Source of the DNA: a virus
DNA: 37,861 nt
Virus record (IMG/VR): IMGVR_UViG_3300023083_000103
Span: 1-37,861 of that record
Direction: 5' to 3' (one strand)
The position numbers and the translations under genes are program-made. The stretch's first letter is position 1, and each line of letters begins with the position of its first letter. Shown here one piece after another: positions 1 through 7,440 of the stretch. The notes under the pieces are model-generated. The model saw nothing but the letters and a program-made list of their open reading frames with translations, made no database searches and was not told the DNA's origin.

Positions 1-1353
1 ATGAAAACCAGATCCAAAATTACTCCTGAACTGTCCTTTACTTACTCCAAATTACAGCTGAATACTACTGATGATACCAAATGGTATGTAGGTTATCTAT
101 TACATTTTGAAAATAAAACTGTTTACAGGGGGCGGGAACACGGGAAAAGAAACTACAATATATCTTTAAACTCAGAAAAGGATTTAGATAAAAGGGTGAA
201 GCTTGGTAAGAAACTTTTATTGCTAGTTGAACGAGATTTGGAGAGAGGAATCAATCCTTCCAGCCGTGCGGAATCATTAGAGTCGAAAATCAAAAAACAG
301 CAAGAAATCATTGATGAAGCTCAAAAAGCTAAAATCAGTATTGATGCAGCTATCAAAATGACCAAAGAAGAAAAAGGGTGGTTAAATCCAGTACCTTCCA
401 AAGAACGTACAGCATCCAGTTTAACATCTTTTTATAATAATCAGTTGAAAACTTATCTGGAATCAATTGATAAAAGTGATGATGTTCGTAAAGTTACCAG
501 AATAGATATAAAGAAATTGATTGATGCTAAATTTAATCCTGCACCTGGAGTTAAAGGTTGGAGCGCGTCAAGTTGCGCAATCTATAAAGCTTGGATATCC
601 ATTTTATTTGGTGTGTTGTTGGAAAAAGATTTGATTGACATTAACCCTGTGATTGGAATCAAAATAAAATCTGATTTGGAAAAGATAGATAAAACGCAGA
701 TTGACGGTAAGGATAAATTCGAGCCGTGGACTGCTACTGAGGTGGAATACTGGTTTAGAGATCTAAAAGACGGTACAGAATATGAAAGATTGATTCATGC
801 ATCAAGTCACGTCCTCCACTACTCATTTGTTAGATTGACTGAGATTCTACGTCTACAATGTTGGATGGTAGATTTTGAAAATGAACGATTGACAATACCG
901 CCATCAGCTACTAAATCCGCAAGAAAATATACTAACAAGAATCTGATATCGGTAGATATGCCTGATGCACTTGTGGTGGCACTCAAATCTTGGGTAGCAT
1001 ATAAGTATCCAAATGGATTCACCGATGATGATTACTTATTTCCATCCAACTTACATAGCACCAATAAACCATTCGGCTATAAAATGTTTACCAAATTGAT
1101 GCTAGATACCAGAAATAAATTCCAAAAAAAGTACAAATCAGAAAAGCTTTATATCGATAAACAGCCCTACGGACTCAAACACAGTGGTGTTATTAAGCTA
1201 TTTAAGGCTTTGTCAGCCACTCAAAAAACACCTAATCAGATACAGCAAATTGTAAAAGAACATTGTAGACATAGCTCCTTTAGCACTACTGAGACATATT
1301 TACGTAGGTTAAAGTTGGACTTTGATGTTAAACGTGAGAAAGTGAATTTTTAA
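1..1353 (+). CDS. int: Tyrosine-recombinase integrase of the prophage
   Basis: Catalyses site-specific integration and excision of the prophage. The N-terminal part (about residues 25-85) looks like the arm-binding domain of Bacteroidota phage integrases, residues 130-225 like the SAM-like core-binding domain, and 240-445 is the catalytic domain. Visible active-site residues are R278 (box I, in RLTE), a Lys near 305-313, the box II segment PYGLKHSG with Y390 and K393 where many integrases have His and Arg, H424 in CRHSSFSTT, and the nucleophile Y433. As known from related Bacteroidota integrases, the Lys-for-Arg change in box II is common and does not imply loss of activity. The gene begins at the first base of the window; the N-terminus looks complete, but an earlier start cannot be excluded. 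It reads into the prophage, so attL should lie to the left, outside the window. Confidence 0.95.
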   Translation: MKTRSKITPELSFTYSKLQLNTTDDTKWYVGYLLHFENKTVYRGREHGKRNYNISLNSEKDLDKRVKLGKKLLLLVERDLERGINPSSRAESLESKIKKQQEIIDEAQKAKISIDAAIKMTKEEKGWLNPVPSKERTASSLTSFYNNQLKTYLESIDKSDDVRKVTRIDIKKLIDAKFNPAPGVKGWSASSCAIYKAWISILFGVLLEKDLIDINPVIGIKIKSDLEKIDKTQIDGKDKFEPWTATEVEYWFRDLKDGTEYERLIHASSHVLHYSFVRLTEILRLQCWMVDFENERLTIPPSATKSARKYTNKNLISVDMPDALVVALKSWVAYKYPNGFTDDDYLFPSNLHSTNKPFGYKMFTKLMLDTRNKFQKKYKSEKLYIDKQPYGLKHSGVIKLFKALSATQKTPNQIQQIVKEHCRHSSFSTTETYLRRLKLDFDVKREKVNF

Positions 1354-1354
1354 C

Positions 1355-1735
1355 TTAGGAGGGATTTTTGTCCCTCTTTTGTTTAACCCTTTCAATTGCA
1401 ATTTTTTCTAACATTTTTTCGTGTTCTTCTAATTCCTGCTGTTCTCTTTGCTTTTTCGAAATTCTGACTGGCTTAGGTTCAACGGGGACAGGGGCGAAGA
1501 AATCAGCTACTGGATTCAGCTTCACATCTAACGCATTTAGCTTCTCTAAGACCTCATTGTTTCCCTTCGCAGGTGAATGTGTCGCCTCCGCTAATTGGTG
1601 CAACAGGTGGTCTGTATATGCCTTCTGCACCATTTTTTCGGTGCGAACCTGATTAGCATAATCATTGAACGATTTTACCTTGCTTTCTTTAGTTTTATCC
1701 ATTTTTCGAAAATATTGAAAATATTCCTGTTCCAA
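1355..1735 (-). CDS. Small charged coiled-coil protein, unknown function
   Basis: A 126-aa hydrophilic protein that I do not recognise. It is rich in Lys, Glu and Gln, has no membrane segment, and its C-terminal third (about 90-120) is a very basic/acidic helix likely to be a coiled coil. A Pro-rich linker (VPVEPKPV) separates the two helical parts. It is the last gene of a leftward chain; its start overlaps the 3' end of the membrane gene at 1695-1832 by 41 nt, so the two are probably translationally coupled. It converges on the integrase and shares its terminator hairpin. The start at 1735 is the first ATG and gives the longest frame. Confidence 0.55.
   Translation of the reverse strand: MEQEYFQYFRKMDKTKESKVKSFNDYANQVRTEKMVQKAYTDHLLHQLAEATHSPAKGNNEVLEKLNALDVKLNPVADFFAPVPVEPKPVRISKKQREQQELEEHEKMLEKIAIERVKQKRDKNPS
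1358..1380 (+). terminator. Integrase terminator, possibly bidirectional
   Basis: GAGGGA (1359-1364) pairs with TCCCTC (1371-1376) over a 6-nt loop and is followed by TTTTGTTT. It starts a few bases after the integrase stop. On the minus strand the hairpin lies in the last codons of the 1355-1735 gene and has only a weak T tract. Confidence 0.7.
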
Positions 1736-1832
1736 CCATTTTAATAATTTTCAGCAATACCATTGCCACCACAACGGGAATCAGAACGGTAGCACCTACT
1801 GCATGCATTATTATCATAACCATATTTTTCAT
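1695..1832 (-). CDS. 45-aa single-pass membrane protein
   Basis: Reading from the ATG at 1832, preceded by an AGG ribosome-binding site about 6 nt away, gives 45 residues, almost all of them one hydrophobic helix (about residues 4-33) followed by a short polar tail. The frame could start further upstream at 1904, but that would overlap the previous gene. The chosen start lies right after the stop of the 1834-2046 gene and has the best ribosome-binding site. It overlaps the start of the next gene downstream. Function unknown; small membrane proteins near integrases are often lysogenic accessory genes, but this is only context. Confidence 0.45.
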   Translation of the reverse strand: MKNMVMIIMHAVGATVLIPVVVAMVLLKIIKMVGTGIFSIFSKNG

Positions 1833-1833
1833 T

Positions 1834-2046
1834 TTACCTGATCTGAAATAATTCACTGATCTCAATCTCGACAATCCTATTCTGTAGTCTATCACAGGCT
1901 TCATAATTTTCTATTTCTAGCATGACTTCTAGCCCTTTTGCGAGGCTCAATTTCAAGAGCTTGTTCATTCTGTCATTATCAAATGGGTGTGCTGGTAGCG
2001 GTTTATTCATTGGTGGAATTTTAAAGTGAGTAAAAGGATCGCACAT
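1834..2046 (-). CDS. 70-aa protein with UvrB/UvrC-motif-like helix pair
   Basis: Small protein, unknown function. Residues about 28-65 contain the pattern LEVMLEIENYEACDRLQNRI, which resembles the short UVR motif (helical hairpin, E-x-Y-E-x-A-x-x-L-R-D-x-I) seen in UvrB, UvrC and ClpC-type proteins. The resemblance is short and could be chance. The start at 2046 has AGGG about 9 nt upstream; an internal Met at residue 13 is an alternative. The start codon sits in the loop of a perfect 8-bp inverted repeat (2036-2056). The stop is directly followed by the ATG of the next leftward gene. Confidence 0.5.
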   Translation of the reverse strand: MCDPFTHFKIPPMNKPLPAHPFDNDRMNKLLKLSLAKGLEVMLEIENYEACDRLQNRIVEIEISELFQIR

Positions 2047-2056
2047 GATGCGATCC
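2036..2056 (-). promoter_or_regulatory. Perfect 8-bp hairpin or operator holding a start codon
   Basis: GGATCGCA (2036-2043), 5-nt loop, TGCGATCC (2049-2056). The loop contains the start codon of the leftward 1834-2046 gene and one arm covers its AGGG. It could act as a protein-binding dyad on DNA or as an RNA hairpin that limits translation initiation. Confidence 0.4.
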
Positions 2057-2071
2057 CTATGTTTATCAATT

Positions 2072-2458
2072 TTATAGTGTCGCTAGATACGATACATCGA
2101 ACTTCCTAGTATTTTCTAAACCTGATTTATTTAAAAATTCTATAGTGGGGATATTCAAATCTGGGTTTTGAAGCAGAGCTTCTGCTGTAGCTGTAGCGTA
2201 AACGTTTGTGAAGACTTTTTTGAAAAACGTATTGGTAAATAAATCATCGATATCAGGTACGATTGCACCGTAAGTTTTTTCTATGCACTCTTTTACGGAA
2301 GTTCCTTTTTTAGGTGTAAATATGAGTTGCATCTCTACGATAAAGGTTCTTTGAAAACCTGTTCTTTTCCAAAAAAATGTTGATTTGGATAATTTTTCAA
2401 ATTGTTGACAGATAGCGTCTAACGTGTTTTCGGTGTTTGTTGTAATTTCTGTTTTCAT
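2072..2458 (-). CDS. Hypothetical protein, 128 aa
   Basis: I do not recognise this protein. It is soluble, with no signal peptide or membrane segment. It has a helical N-terminus (LDAICQQFEKLSK) and a central mixed segment with many aromatic residues (FFWKRTGFQRTF). The start at 2458 is the first ATG of the frame and has an A-rich leader of the type common in Bacteroidota instead of a clear Shine-Dalgarno site. It lies 25 nt upstream of the next leftward gene and is likely cotranscribed with it. A possible promoter lies at 2508-2515. Confidence 0.6.
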   Translation of the reverse strand: MKTEITTNTENTLDAICQQFEKLSKSTFFWKRTGFQRTFIVEMQLIFTPKKGTSVKECIEKTYGAIVPDIDDLFTNTFFKKVFTNVYATATAEALLQNPDLNIPTIEFLNKSGLENTRKFDVSYLATL

Positions 2459-2475
2459 ATATTTTTCTTTTTCTT

Positions 2476-2515
2476 ATAAATAGTCTGGTTATTTCCAGAT
2501 GACAGTACAAATATA
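2476..2515 (-). promoter_or_regulatory. Possible promoter of the leftward 2458 gene
   Basis: On the minus strand TATATTTG (2515-2508) matches the Bacteroidota -7 box TAnnTTTG; no good -33 TTTG is seen at the usual distance. CTATTTAT (2483-2476) follows 24 nt later, the same octamer that precedes several phage genes on the plus strand. Confidence 0.35.
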
Positions 2516-2710
2516 GGTACAAAATCACGATTGTGTTAGCGTTAACTATTTGATTGCCTGGTAAATAGCCTTTTATTTCTAGATCTAAAAATAAATCACT
2601 AATAATCGATGTTGGCACCTGGATAGAGGCTGATTTTTGGAAAAAGTCAATAAATAAAAATAGACGAAAATAATTGTGTCATTTTTTTTGTGACAATTAA
2701 ATTAAGGGCA

Positions 2711-2742
2711 TAAAAAAGGGTAACCATGATGATTACCCCTTA
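2711..2742 (-). terminator. Rho-independent terminator of the 2764-3495 unit
   Basis: On the minus strand AAGGGGTAA pairs with TTACCCTT (one bulged base) and runs into TTTTTTA. It lies about 20 nt past the stop of the 2764 gene. Confidence 0.7.
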
Positions 2743-2763
2743 AATTTCGATTGGAAGATACTA

Positions 2764-2967
2764 TTAGGAATAAGACACAATGAGTAAATCACTTACTTCA
2801 ACAGGTGTATTTAATGTTACCATTCTTTCGAAAATTGTGTAGTCCAGTCCGAGAAATAATCTCTTTCCATTGAGATAGACTGATACTGATTTTTCATTAC
2901 CAGTAAATGTCAGATAATGCTGATGGTTCTCACTATCCGTGATAATTTGTTTGTAATCTGACTGCAT
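2764..2967 (-). CDS. 67-aa protein resembling a phage tail-fibre repeat domain
   Basis: The segment VSVYLNGKRLFLGLDYTIFE, followed by a VTLNTP...SDLLIVSY ending, matches the small all-beta domain (pattern YLNGxxLxxGxDYT...VTL...GDxVxVxY) that occurs repeatedly in phage tail fibres and neck appendages. Here it is a complete free-standing protein, with no collagen-like or trimerisation part. It lies far from the virion genes and on the opposite strand, 15 nt after the 2983-3495 gene, so it is probably cotranscribed with it. It may be a small virion decoration or a lysogeny-expressed product; the family match is from memory of the pattern, not from a search. Confidence 0.6.
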   Translation of the reverse strand: MQSDYKQIITDSENHQHYLTFTGNEKSVSVYLNGKRLFLGLDYTIFERMVTLNTPVEVSDLLIVSYS

Positions 2968-2982
2968 ATGGGTTTATACTAA

Positions 2983-3495
2983 TTATGATATTTTATGTTT
3001 AAGCTTATATGCTTTAATAATAGAGTAGAACTCAGCTCGTAGATCTTCTGTAATGGATTCAAATGACGCGTCAACGTTTGTCTCAAATTCAAAATTAGCA
3101 TGAAGAAATTTTTGATAACCTTTACCTTCAATCACAATAAAGTATTCCTCACCTCTTTTTTCGACGTGATAGGACTCATTTTTAATCAGCAATTCTCTTG
3201 CCCTCTTATCGTATTCCAATATTATATTGCTTTCAGTTTCGGCTTTAGCAACTGCTTCATCTATTGAAGCCATTACTGAGGCATTATTAATTAATTTAGT
3301 ACCTAATTTCCATACAGGTTTAATTTGAAGTTGCAAATTATCACCAACTATGGTTACTGTGAAGGGGCTATCAGTTTCGTAATTAAATCCAATGGAGATT
3401 GCGTCATCGCCATCAGGATCAACTACTATCCCTTTAATTTTTGTGACTTTACTGATTATTGCATTGTCTACTAACGTTTGTGTTGTTGGATTCAT
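2983..3495 (-). CDS. Hypothetical 170-aa protein
   Basis: I do not recognise this protein. It looks soluble and mostly beta in the first half, with alternating hydrophobic stretches such as PFTVTIVGDNLQLQIKPVW. A charged middle helix (about 75-105) and a helical C-terminus rich in Lys follow. The sequence includes an acidic DPDGDD stretch near residue 27. It is the first gene of a leftward pair with the tail-fibre-like 2764 gene and ends at the terminator near 2711. The start at 3495 is the first ATG, with an A/T-only leader. Confidence 0.6.
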   Translation of the reverse strand: MNPTTQTLVDNAIISKVTKIKGIVVDPDGDDAISIGFNYETDSPFTVTIVGDNLQLQIKPVWKLGTKLINNASVMASIDEAVAKAETESNIILEYDKRARELLIKNESYHVEKRGEEYFIVIEGKGYQKFLHANFEFETNVDASFESITEDLRAEFYSIIKAYKLKHKIS

Positions 3496-3802
3496 GAGTA
3501 TTATTTATTTTTTATAAATAAATATATATAAGATTATTGGAAACTTTTCTGGTTTACCGTAAAGTACCCGTACCATTGGAAGGATTTATACCCTCCCTGA
3601 CTTTTTCATGGGAAATCTTTCTCCAAAATCACTGTTTAAATACATTTAGAAGCTATTTCTTGTCTACTGCCCTCTCTATAGTAAGAGATGGGTTGTGTTT
3701 GATGATATGAATGAATAAATGAATAATGAAATATAATATGTGATTGATAGACTTGATAAATTTCGGCTTTGGGTTATTTTAGTATTAATATGAAAATAGT
3801 TA

Positions 3803-3831
3803 GATCAATTCTTGATCAGCCTACTATTTAT
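3803..3831 (+). promoter_or_regulatory. Dyad followed by CTATTTAT, possible early promoter
   Basis: GATCAA-ttc-TTGATC (3803-3817) is followed 6 nt later by CTATTTAT (3824-3831). The TTGATC / 9-10 nt / TATTTAT layout resembles the right half of the late-gene elements at 17064 and 26771, but the upstream 25-nt box of those is missing here. Confidence 0.4.
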
Positions 3832-3872
3832 ATATAGATAGTTCAATTATTAAAAAAATGTTCTGGTAAAAT

Positions 3873-3901
3873 GGGCGGGAATAAGCTCCCCGCCCTTCTC
3901 T
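3873..3901 (+). terminator. GC-rich hairpin in the leader of the 3972 gene (attenuator-like)
   Basis: GGGCGGG (3873-3879) pairs with CCCGCCC (3889-3895) over a 9-nt loop, followed by TTCTCTTT. It stands out in AT-rich DNA. It lies between the possible promoter at 3803-3831 and the gene start at 3972, so it could attenuate early transcription. Confidence 0.5.
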
Positions 3902-3971
3902 TTAACAAATAATAGAACATAAAGAGAATACCAGCGGACAATCAGGGTTCGCAAAAGAATACCCTAATTAA

Positions 3972-5555
3972 TTGAATAATTTAACCACTAAAAATTTCTT
4001 TACTACATACTCACTGTACCAAAGAATCCAAGAACAAACATTACAGAAAACAGGTGTAAACCAGTATATCCAGTTCTACAAATACCTTTATATAATTCAT
4101 AAGATCATCGCAGACAAGACATTTCACAAGGGTGACTACGTTGGATGCAAAATGAATATTGATATCCTCACAGCATTGTTTGGTGGTAAGGATCAAAGCA
4201 CCTCAAGGATCATTAAAGATTTGGTTTCATGGGGTTTTATAACAAAATCAGAAAACTATACATTCAAAAAATCATCATCACGTTACGTACTTTCCAGTGA
4301 ATATTCAAATGGTGGTATCCTTATATTATCTGTAGATATCACTGATGCAGGTTTTGTTAAAAAACTTATTGATTATGACAAAATTGAAATCAATAAAACT
4401 GTTAAACAGTTAGCTATTAACATTTCCAATTTATCTCTAACTCCTTCTTGTTACTCTTATATTAATAACAAATACAATTTATCCATATCTCATACTATAG
4501 AGAGGGTAGTAGACCAAGAAACTGTCTTTAAGGTGTCTAAAACATTGATTTTAGATGATAAATCACCTGTATTTTTGCTAGGGGGGGTACCGATCGATAT
4601 GGTGGACTTACCATTAATTCAGATTCATTTAAAAGATTTTAACAGCAGTAGACCAGATGAGAAAAGTAGGATATATAACAATTTGACGAATTTGAAAAGG
4701 GAATACAGACAGTATATTTCTTTCAACGGTAAACCTTTAATGATGACAGATATTTCCAACAGTCAGGTTTTGCTATCGGTAGCAGCAGTAAAAAATCAAT
4801 ACAGTATCACATCTGGCAGAGGTTTAAAAAATTTACCAGCAGATATTAAAAAATATCAGGATTTAGCTGAATCAGGTAAATTCTACGAATACATCATGGG
4901 AAAAGCTGGTTATACAGGTGACCGCAATAAATTCAAGAAACAATTTTTTACCGATGTATTCTTTTCCAAGGTTACTGAAGCGTGGTCAACCGCGATTAAG
5001 GATGTTTTCATGCAAGAATTCCCAACTGTATATAAAATTATCAACGAACTTAAATCTAAAGATTATAGAAATTTTGCTATTAGCATGCAGCGTTTGGAAG
5101 CGTCGATTATGATAGACACCGTAGCTAAAAAGATGATTAAAGCTGGAAAATGCATACTGACATTGCATGATGCAATCGTAACGGACAATGATGATGATCT
5201 AATCATGGCAGAACAGCTAATCAGTGATGCTATGGTGAAATACGATATCAATCCTAAGTTCAAAAGAGAAACAGCTGAAAAATATATAGAAAAAACTGAA
5301 CCAATTATGGAAAAAAATGAAATGGTAATAGACCACTACATTGAATCATTTACAGTATCAAATTATAACGATTTAGAGCCTGTTACAGCTAGTCTAACTG
5401 ATCAACAGGTGGAAATATTAATGGAGCAATTTGCAATCGCCTCAATTGGGCACAGAGATGTTTTCGTTGATAGCATGCAGTTCAACATCTATATCAAGTA
5501 CGATGACGATGACCAAAAAATAATCAATTTTAAAAATTTTAGAAAAGCAGCATAA
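3972..5555 (+). CDS. Winged-helix protein with family-A polymerase-like palm (replication protein candidate)
   Basis: A 527-aa protein. Residues 30-110 look like a winged helix-turn-helix (MNIDILTALFGGKDQSTSRI and following). Residues 255-405 carry all three signatures of a PolA-type palm: motif A, D260-I-S-N-S-Q265; motif B, R318-x3-K322-x3-F326-x3-F330, with the exact spacing of E. coli Pol I R754/K758/F762/Y766; motif C, LTLHDAIV with H399-D400. A Gln sits where Pol I has its steric-gate Glu. The B-C distance (82 residues) is shorter than in Pol I (128). I see no 3'-5' exonuclease domain; a 120-residue C-terminal extension follows. The start is TTG directly after an in-frame TAA; the next Met is residue 61, inside the winged helix, so the TTG is preferred. 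First gene of the early operon; no other replication enzyme is visible, so it is probably the replication initiator/polymerase. The assignment rests on motifs only. Confidence 0.65.
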   Translation: MNNLTTKNFFTTYSLYQRIQEQTLQKTGVNQYIQFYKYLYIIHKIIADKTFHKGDYVGCKMNIDILTALFGGKDQSTSRIIKDLVSWGFITKSENYTFKKSSSRYVLSSEYSNGGILILSVDITDAGFVKKLIDYDKIEINKTVKQLAINISNLSLTPSCYSYINNKYNLSISHTIERVVDQETVFKVSKTLILDDKSPVFLLGGVPIDMVDLPLIQIHLKDFNSSRPDEKSRIYNNLTNLKREYRQYISFNGKPLMMTDISNSQVLLSVAAVKNQYSITSGRGLKNLPADIKKYQDLAESGKFYEYIMGKAGYTGDRNKFKKQFFTDVFFSKVTEAWSTAIKDVFMQEFPTVYKIINELKSKDYRNFAISMQRLEASIMIDTVAKKMIKAGKCILTLHDAIVTDNDDDLIMAEQLISDAMVKYDINPKFKRETAEKYIEKTEPIMEKNEMVIDHYIESFTVSNYNDLEPVTASLTDQQVEILMEQFAIASIGHRDVFVDSMQFNIYIKYDDDDQKIINFKNFRKAA

Positions 5556-5556
5556 T

Positions 5557-5745
5557 ATGAAAGAATTGAAAAGGCATGATAAATTCAGCTACATCAATAG
5601 GTGGGGTACGGTGTATACAAAAATTACCGAAGGGTGGATGATGAGCAATAGCATTGACTGTGATGATCTGGTACAGGTGGTAACTACATCTCCAACATTC
5701 GAAGAATCAATTGAAGATTTGTTGGAAATGGAATGTTTAGTTTAG
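5557..5745 (+). CDS. Hypothetical 62-aa early protein
   Basis: Starts 1 nt after the stop of the polymerase-like gene, so it is almost certainly cotranscribed and translationally coupled. The N-terminal half has several aromatic residues (FSYINRWGTVYTKITEGW) and looks beta-rich; the C-terminal half is strongly acidic (EESIEDLLEMEC). I do not recognise the family. The size and acidity would suit a partner of the upstream protein, but this is only context. Confidence 0.6.
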   Translation: MKELKRHDKFSYINRWGTVYTKITEGWMMSNSIDCDDLVQVVTTSPTFEESIEDLLEMECLV

Positions 5746-5782
5746 AATATAATTATATCTTACAAAAAATTAAATTATAATT

Positions 5783-6067
5783 ATGAATGAAAAAATTAAT
5801 GAAGCCAGTGGTAATTCTCCAGCGGGCAACGAAATGCGAAAACAAATCGATCTGACAAATGAAAAACTAAAAGGTAAAATAAGCAATCAATTTGATTCGT
5901 TAGTGGAAGGGAAATGTTACAAAGTCATAAAGAAAAATGGGGATATATTGGAATTTAAATTCATTTCCTCTACACCATTTACAGGTATAATCAAAGGTGA
6001 AACTAAGCACATTGATTTCGATTTACTCACAGATTTTCCATTGACATTTTCAGAAATTCAATGTTAG
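5783..6067 (+). CDS. Hypothetical 94-aa early protein
   Basis: Hydrophilic N-terminus (about 1-35), then a compact beta-rich part (GKCYKVIKKNGDILEFKFIS...FTGIIKGE) that looks like a small barrel or SH3-like fold. It lies 37 nt after the preceding gene, in the same direction, and is the last gene before the terminator at 6147. The start has an A/T leader with no Shine-Dalgarno site. Function unknown. Confidence 0.55.
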   Translation: MNEKINEASGNSPAGNEMRKQIDLTNEKLKGKISNQFDSLVEGKCYKVIKKNGDILEFKFISSTPFTGIIKGETKHIDFDLLTDFPLTFSEIQC

Positions 6068-6146
6068 GACTTGATTTTTTGAGATCTTGCCTGATCTTAG
6101 TAATAGGTAGATCAGTGAGGTAGATGATTATTTCTTTTTTTGATTA

Positions 6147-6176
6147 GGTGGTAGCAATTGGTTACCACCTTTTTTT
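6147..6176 (+). terminator. Rho-independent terminator of the early unit
   Basis: GGTGGTA (6147-6153) pairs with TTACCACC (6162-6169) over an 8-nt loop and is followed by TTTTTTT. It ends the 3972-6067 unit just before the convergent 6185 gene. Confidence 0.85.
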
Positions 6177-6184
6177 ATTTTTAA

Positions 6185-6760
6185 CTATCTGTGTTTGCCG
6201 AGAATAGGGTGAAATTCTTGGGCTATTTTCAGTTCATACACGCTACATAGGGCTTTCATTTCCGCTGGAAGATATATTATATTGATCCTCAGTTTTAGTC
6301 CCTTTAATTCGCCAAGATAGTCCCAATGAGAGAGTTGAAGACCTTGCGATTGTCCCATTTTCTGATAACCTAAATGCAAAAACATTCGACCAGAAATATT
6401 AGCTTGCCCCTTTCCAACATAAAGCACTTTAGAGTCACGGTCGTAGACCTTATTTATTGCAGGAATGGTTCTTGATCCAATACGTTCTTTCAACAGGGAA
6501 TATGAATTGCGAATCATTTCCGCAGTATGATCTGAAGTAATTTCGAACCAGTAGATTGCTGGTCTACCATTCATACCATTATTATGTAGCTTTTCGAACA
6601 CTTTATCAGATTCGCTGGTACCGTGGCATCCCATTTCCAACGATGCTAATTGTTCACAATCGATATCCAATGTGATCACTTCATCAAAAATTGATTGATC
6701 TAAAGTATTTAAAGACTCAATCATTGAATTAGTATAGGATTTCATTAAAGAAGATATCAT
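6185..6760 (-). CDS. GIY-YIG-like domain protein
   Basis: Residues 66-191 follow the GIY-YIG nuclease plan: PAIYWFEI (AIY at 68-70 for GIY), KVLYVGKG (YVG at 114-116 for YIG), an Arg in ISGRMFLHLGY (R125) at the expected catalytic position, and a late Glu (E176) in SVYELKIAQEF before PILGKH. The first 60 residues are a separate helical/acidic part. Homing endonucleases, UvrC and Eco29kI-type enzymes use this fold. Here it may be a nuclease or a non-catalytic DNA-binding protein. It is cotranscribed, leftward, with the secreted protein upstream (2 nt apart) and converges on the early unit. Its strand, opposite to its neighbours, suggests an accessory cassette. Confidence 0.65.
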   Translation of the reverse strand: MISSLMKSYTNSMIESLNTLDQSIFDEVITLDIDCEQLASLEMGCHGTSESDKVFEKLHNNGMNGRPAIYWFEITSDHTAEMIRNSYSLLKERIGSRTIPAINKVYDRDSKVLYVGKGQANISGRMFLHLGYQKMGQSQGLQLSHWDYLGELKGLKLRINIIYLPAEMKALCSVYELKIAQEFHPILGKHR

Positions 6761-6762
6761 GA

Positions 6763-7293
6763 TTATTTAGTCAATATAAATGATGCAGCTTTCAGAACTT
6801 GTTTTCTATTCTTTTTGGTAAACAGTGTCGATTCAAGATCTACACCAACATCATCTTTGATCCCTATTCTTAATAACGATATTTCATGCTGAGATAAATA
6901 ACTAAGCTCGTTATCGCTGATTGGCGAAATGATGGTCATAATACTTGAATTAGAAACATTTCCGATTTTCGAAGTAATCGTATCAGCTTTGAATTTCAAA
7001 ATTGTGTCTGTATCCATCTTCATTAATAAACTTAAATCCTTGACATTACTGTTATTAAAAGCACCGTTTTGACCGCTAGGTGCTGACCAGACGAAAGTTA
7101 TGTATCGATTGCCCTTGTCTTCAGCAAAGCTCAAAAACATTCCTGTCGGGGCTAACATACTACCTAAAAGCACGATGGAACTTTTTACAACCTGACCAGT
7201 AAATGGATCTTTTTTATTCACTAGAGTTTGGGAGTATGACTTAAATCCCAATAGTATAAGTAAAGAGAGGGTTAATAGATTTTTCATCATCAA
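6763..7293 (-). CDS. Secreted or periplasmic protein, unknown function
   Basis: The N-terminus MMMKNLLTLSLLILLGFKSYSQ is a typical Sec signal peptide with likely cleavage after SYS. The mature part (about 155 aa) is beta-rich with no Cys and no membrane anchor. I do not recognise its family. It forms a leftward two-gene unit with the GIY-YIG-like gene, 2 nt apart. An exported protein among early phage genes, on the reverse strand, fits a lysogenic conversion or superinfection-exclusion gene, but this is inference. Any of the first three Met could be the start. Confidence 0.6.
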   Translation of the reverse strand: MMMKNLLTLSLLILLGFKSYSQTLVNKKDPFTGQVVKSSIVLLGSMLAPTGMFLSFAEDKGNRYITFVWSAPSGQNGAFNNSNVKDLSLLMKMDTDTILKFKADTITSKIGNVSNSSIMTIISPISDNELSYLSQHEISLLRIGIKDDVGVDLESTLFTKKNRKQVLKAASFILTK

Positions 7294-7440
7294 TGATAAA
7301 CAATTAAGTTTTCATTTTAGCAGATCACTTGATTGAATTTTTAATGGTTGCAATTTGGTAGCCCTTTTTTGTGCCTAAAAATTCTATTGTCATTTAATTG
7401 TCATTTCGAAAACGCGAATGATATTCCGTTTCCGACAATA

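Larger units (their letters stand above)
2459..2763. other. Intergenic stretch between two leftward units
   Basis: About 305 bp without a convincing gene. It holds a minus-strand terminator near 2711-2742 and a possible promoter at 2476-2515. A small inverted repeat, TCTGG/CCAGA, lies in the leader near 2484-2499. The remainder is AT-rich and I see nothing else in it. Confidence 0.5.
3496..3971. other. Divergent intergenic region, early leader and possible origin
   Basis: A 476-bp region between the leftward block and the early rightward gene at 3972. It holds a TCTCT/AGAGA hairpin near 3672-3687 and repeated ATGAAT-type steps near 3707-3730. A GATC-containing dyad (3803-3817), CTATTTAT (3824-3831) and a strong GC hairpin (3873-3895) follow. 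Control signals for both units are expected here, and an origin would be plausible, but no iterons are clear. No repressor gene is seen next to it. Confidence 0.4.
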
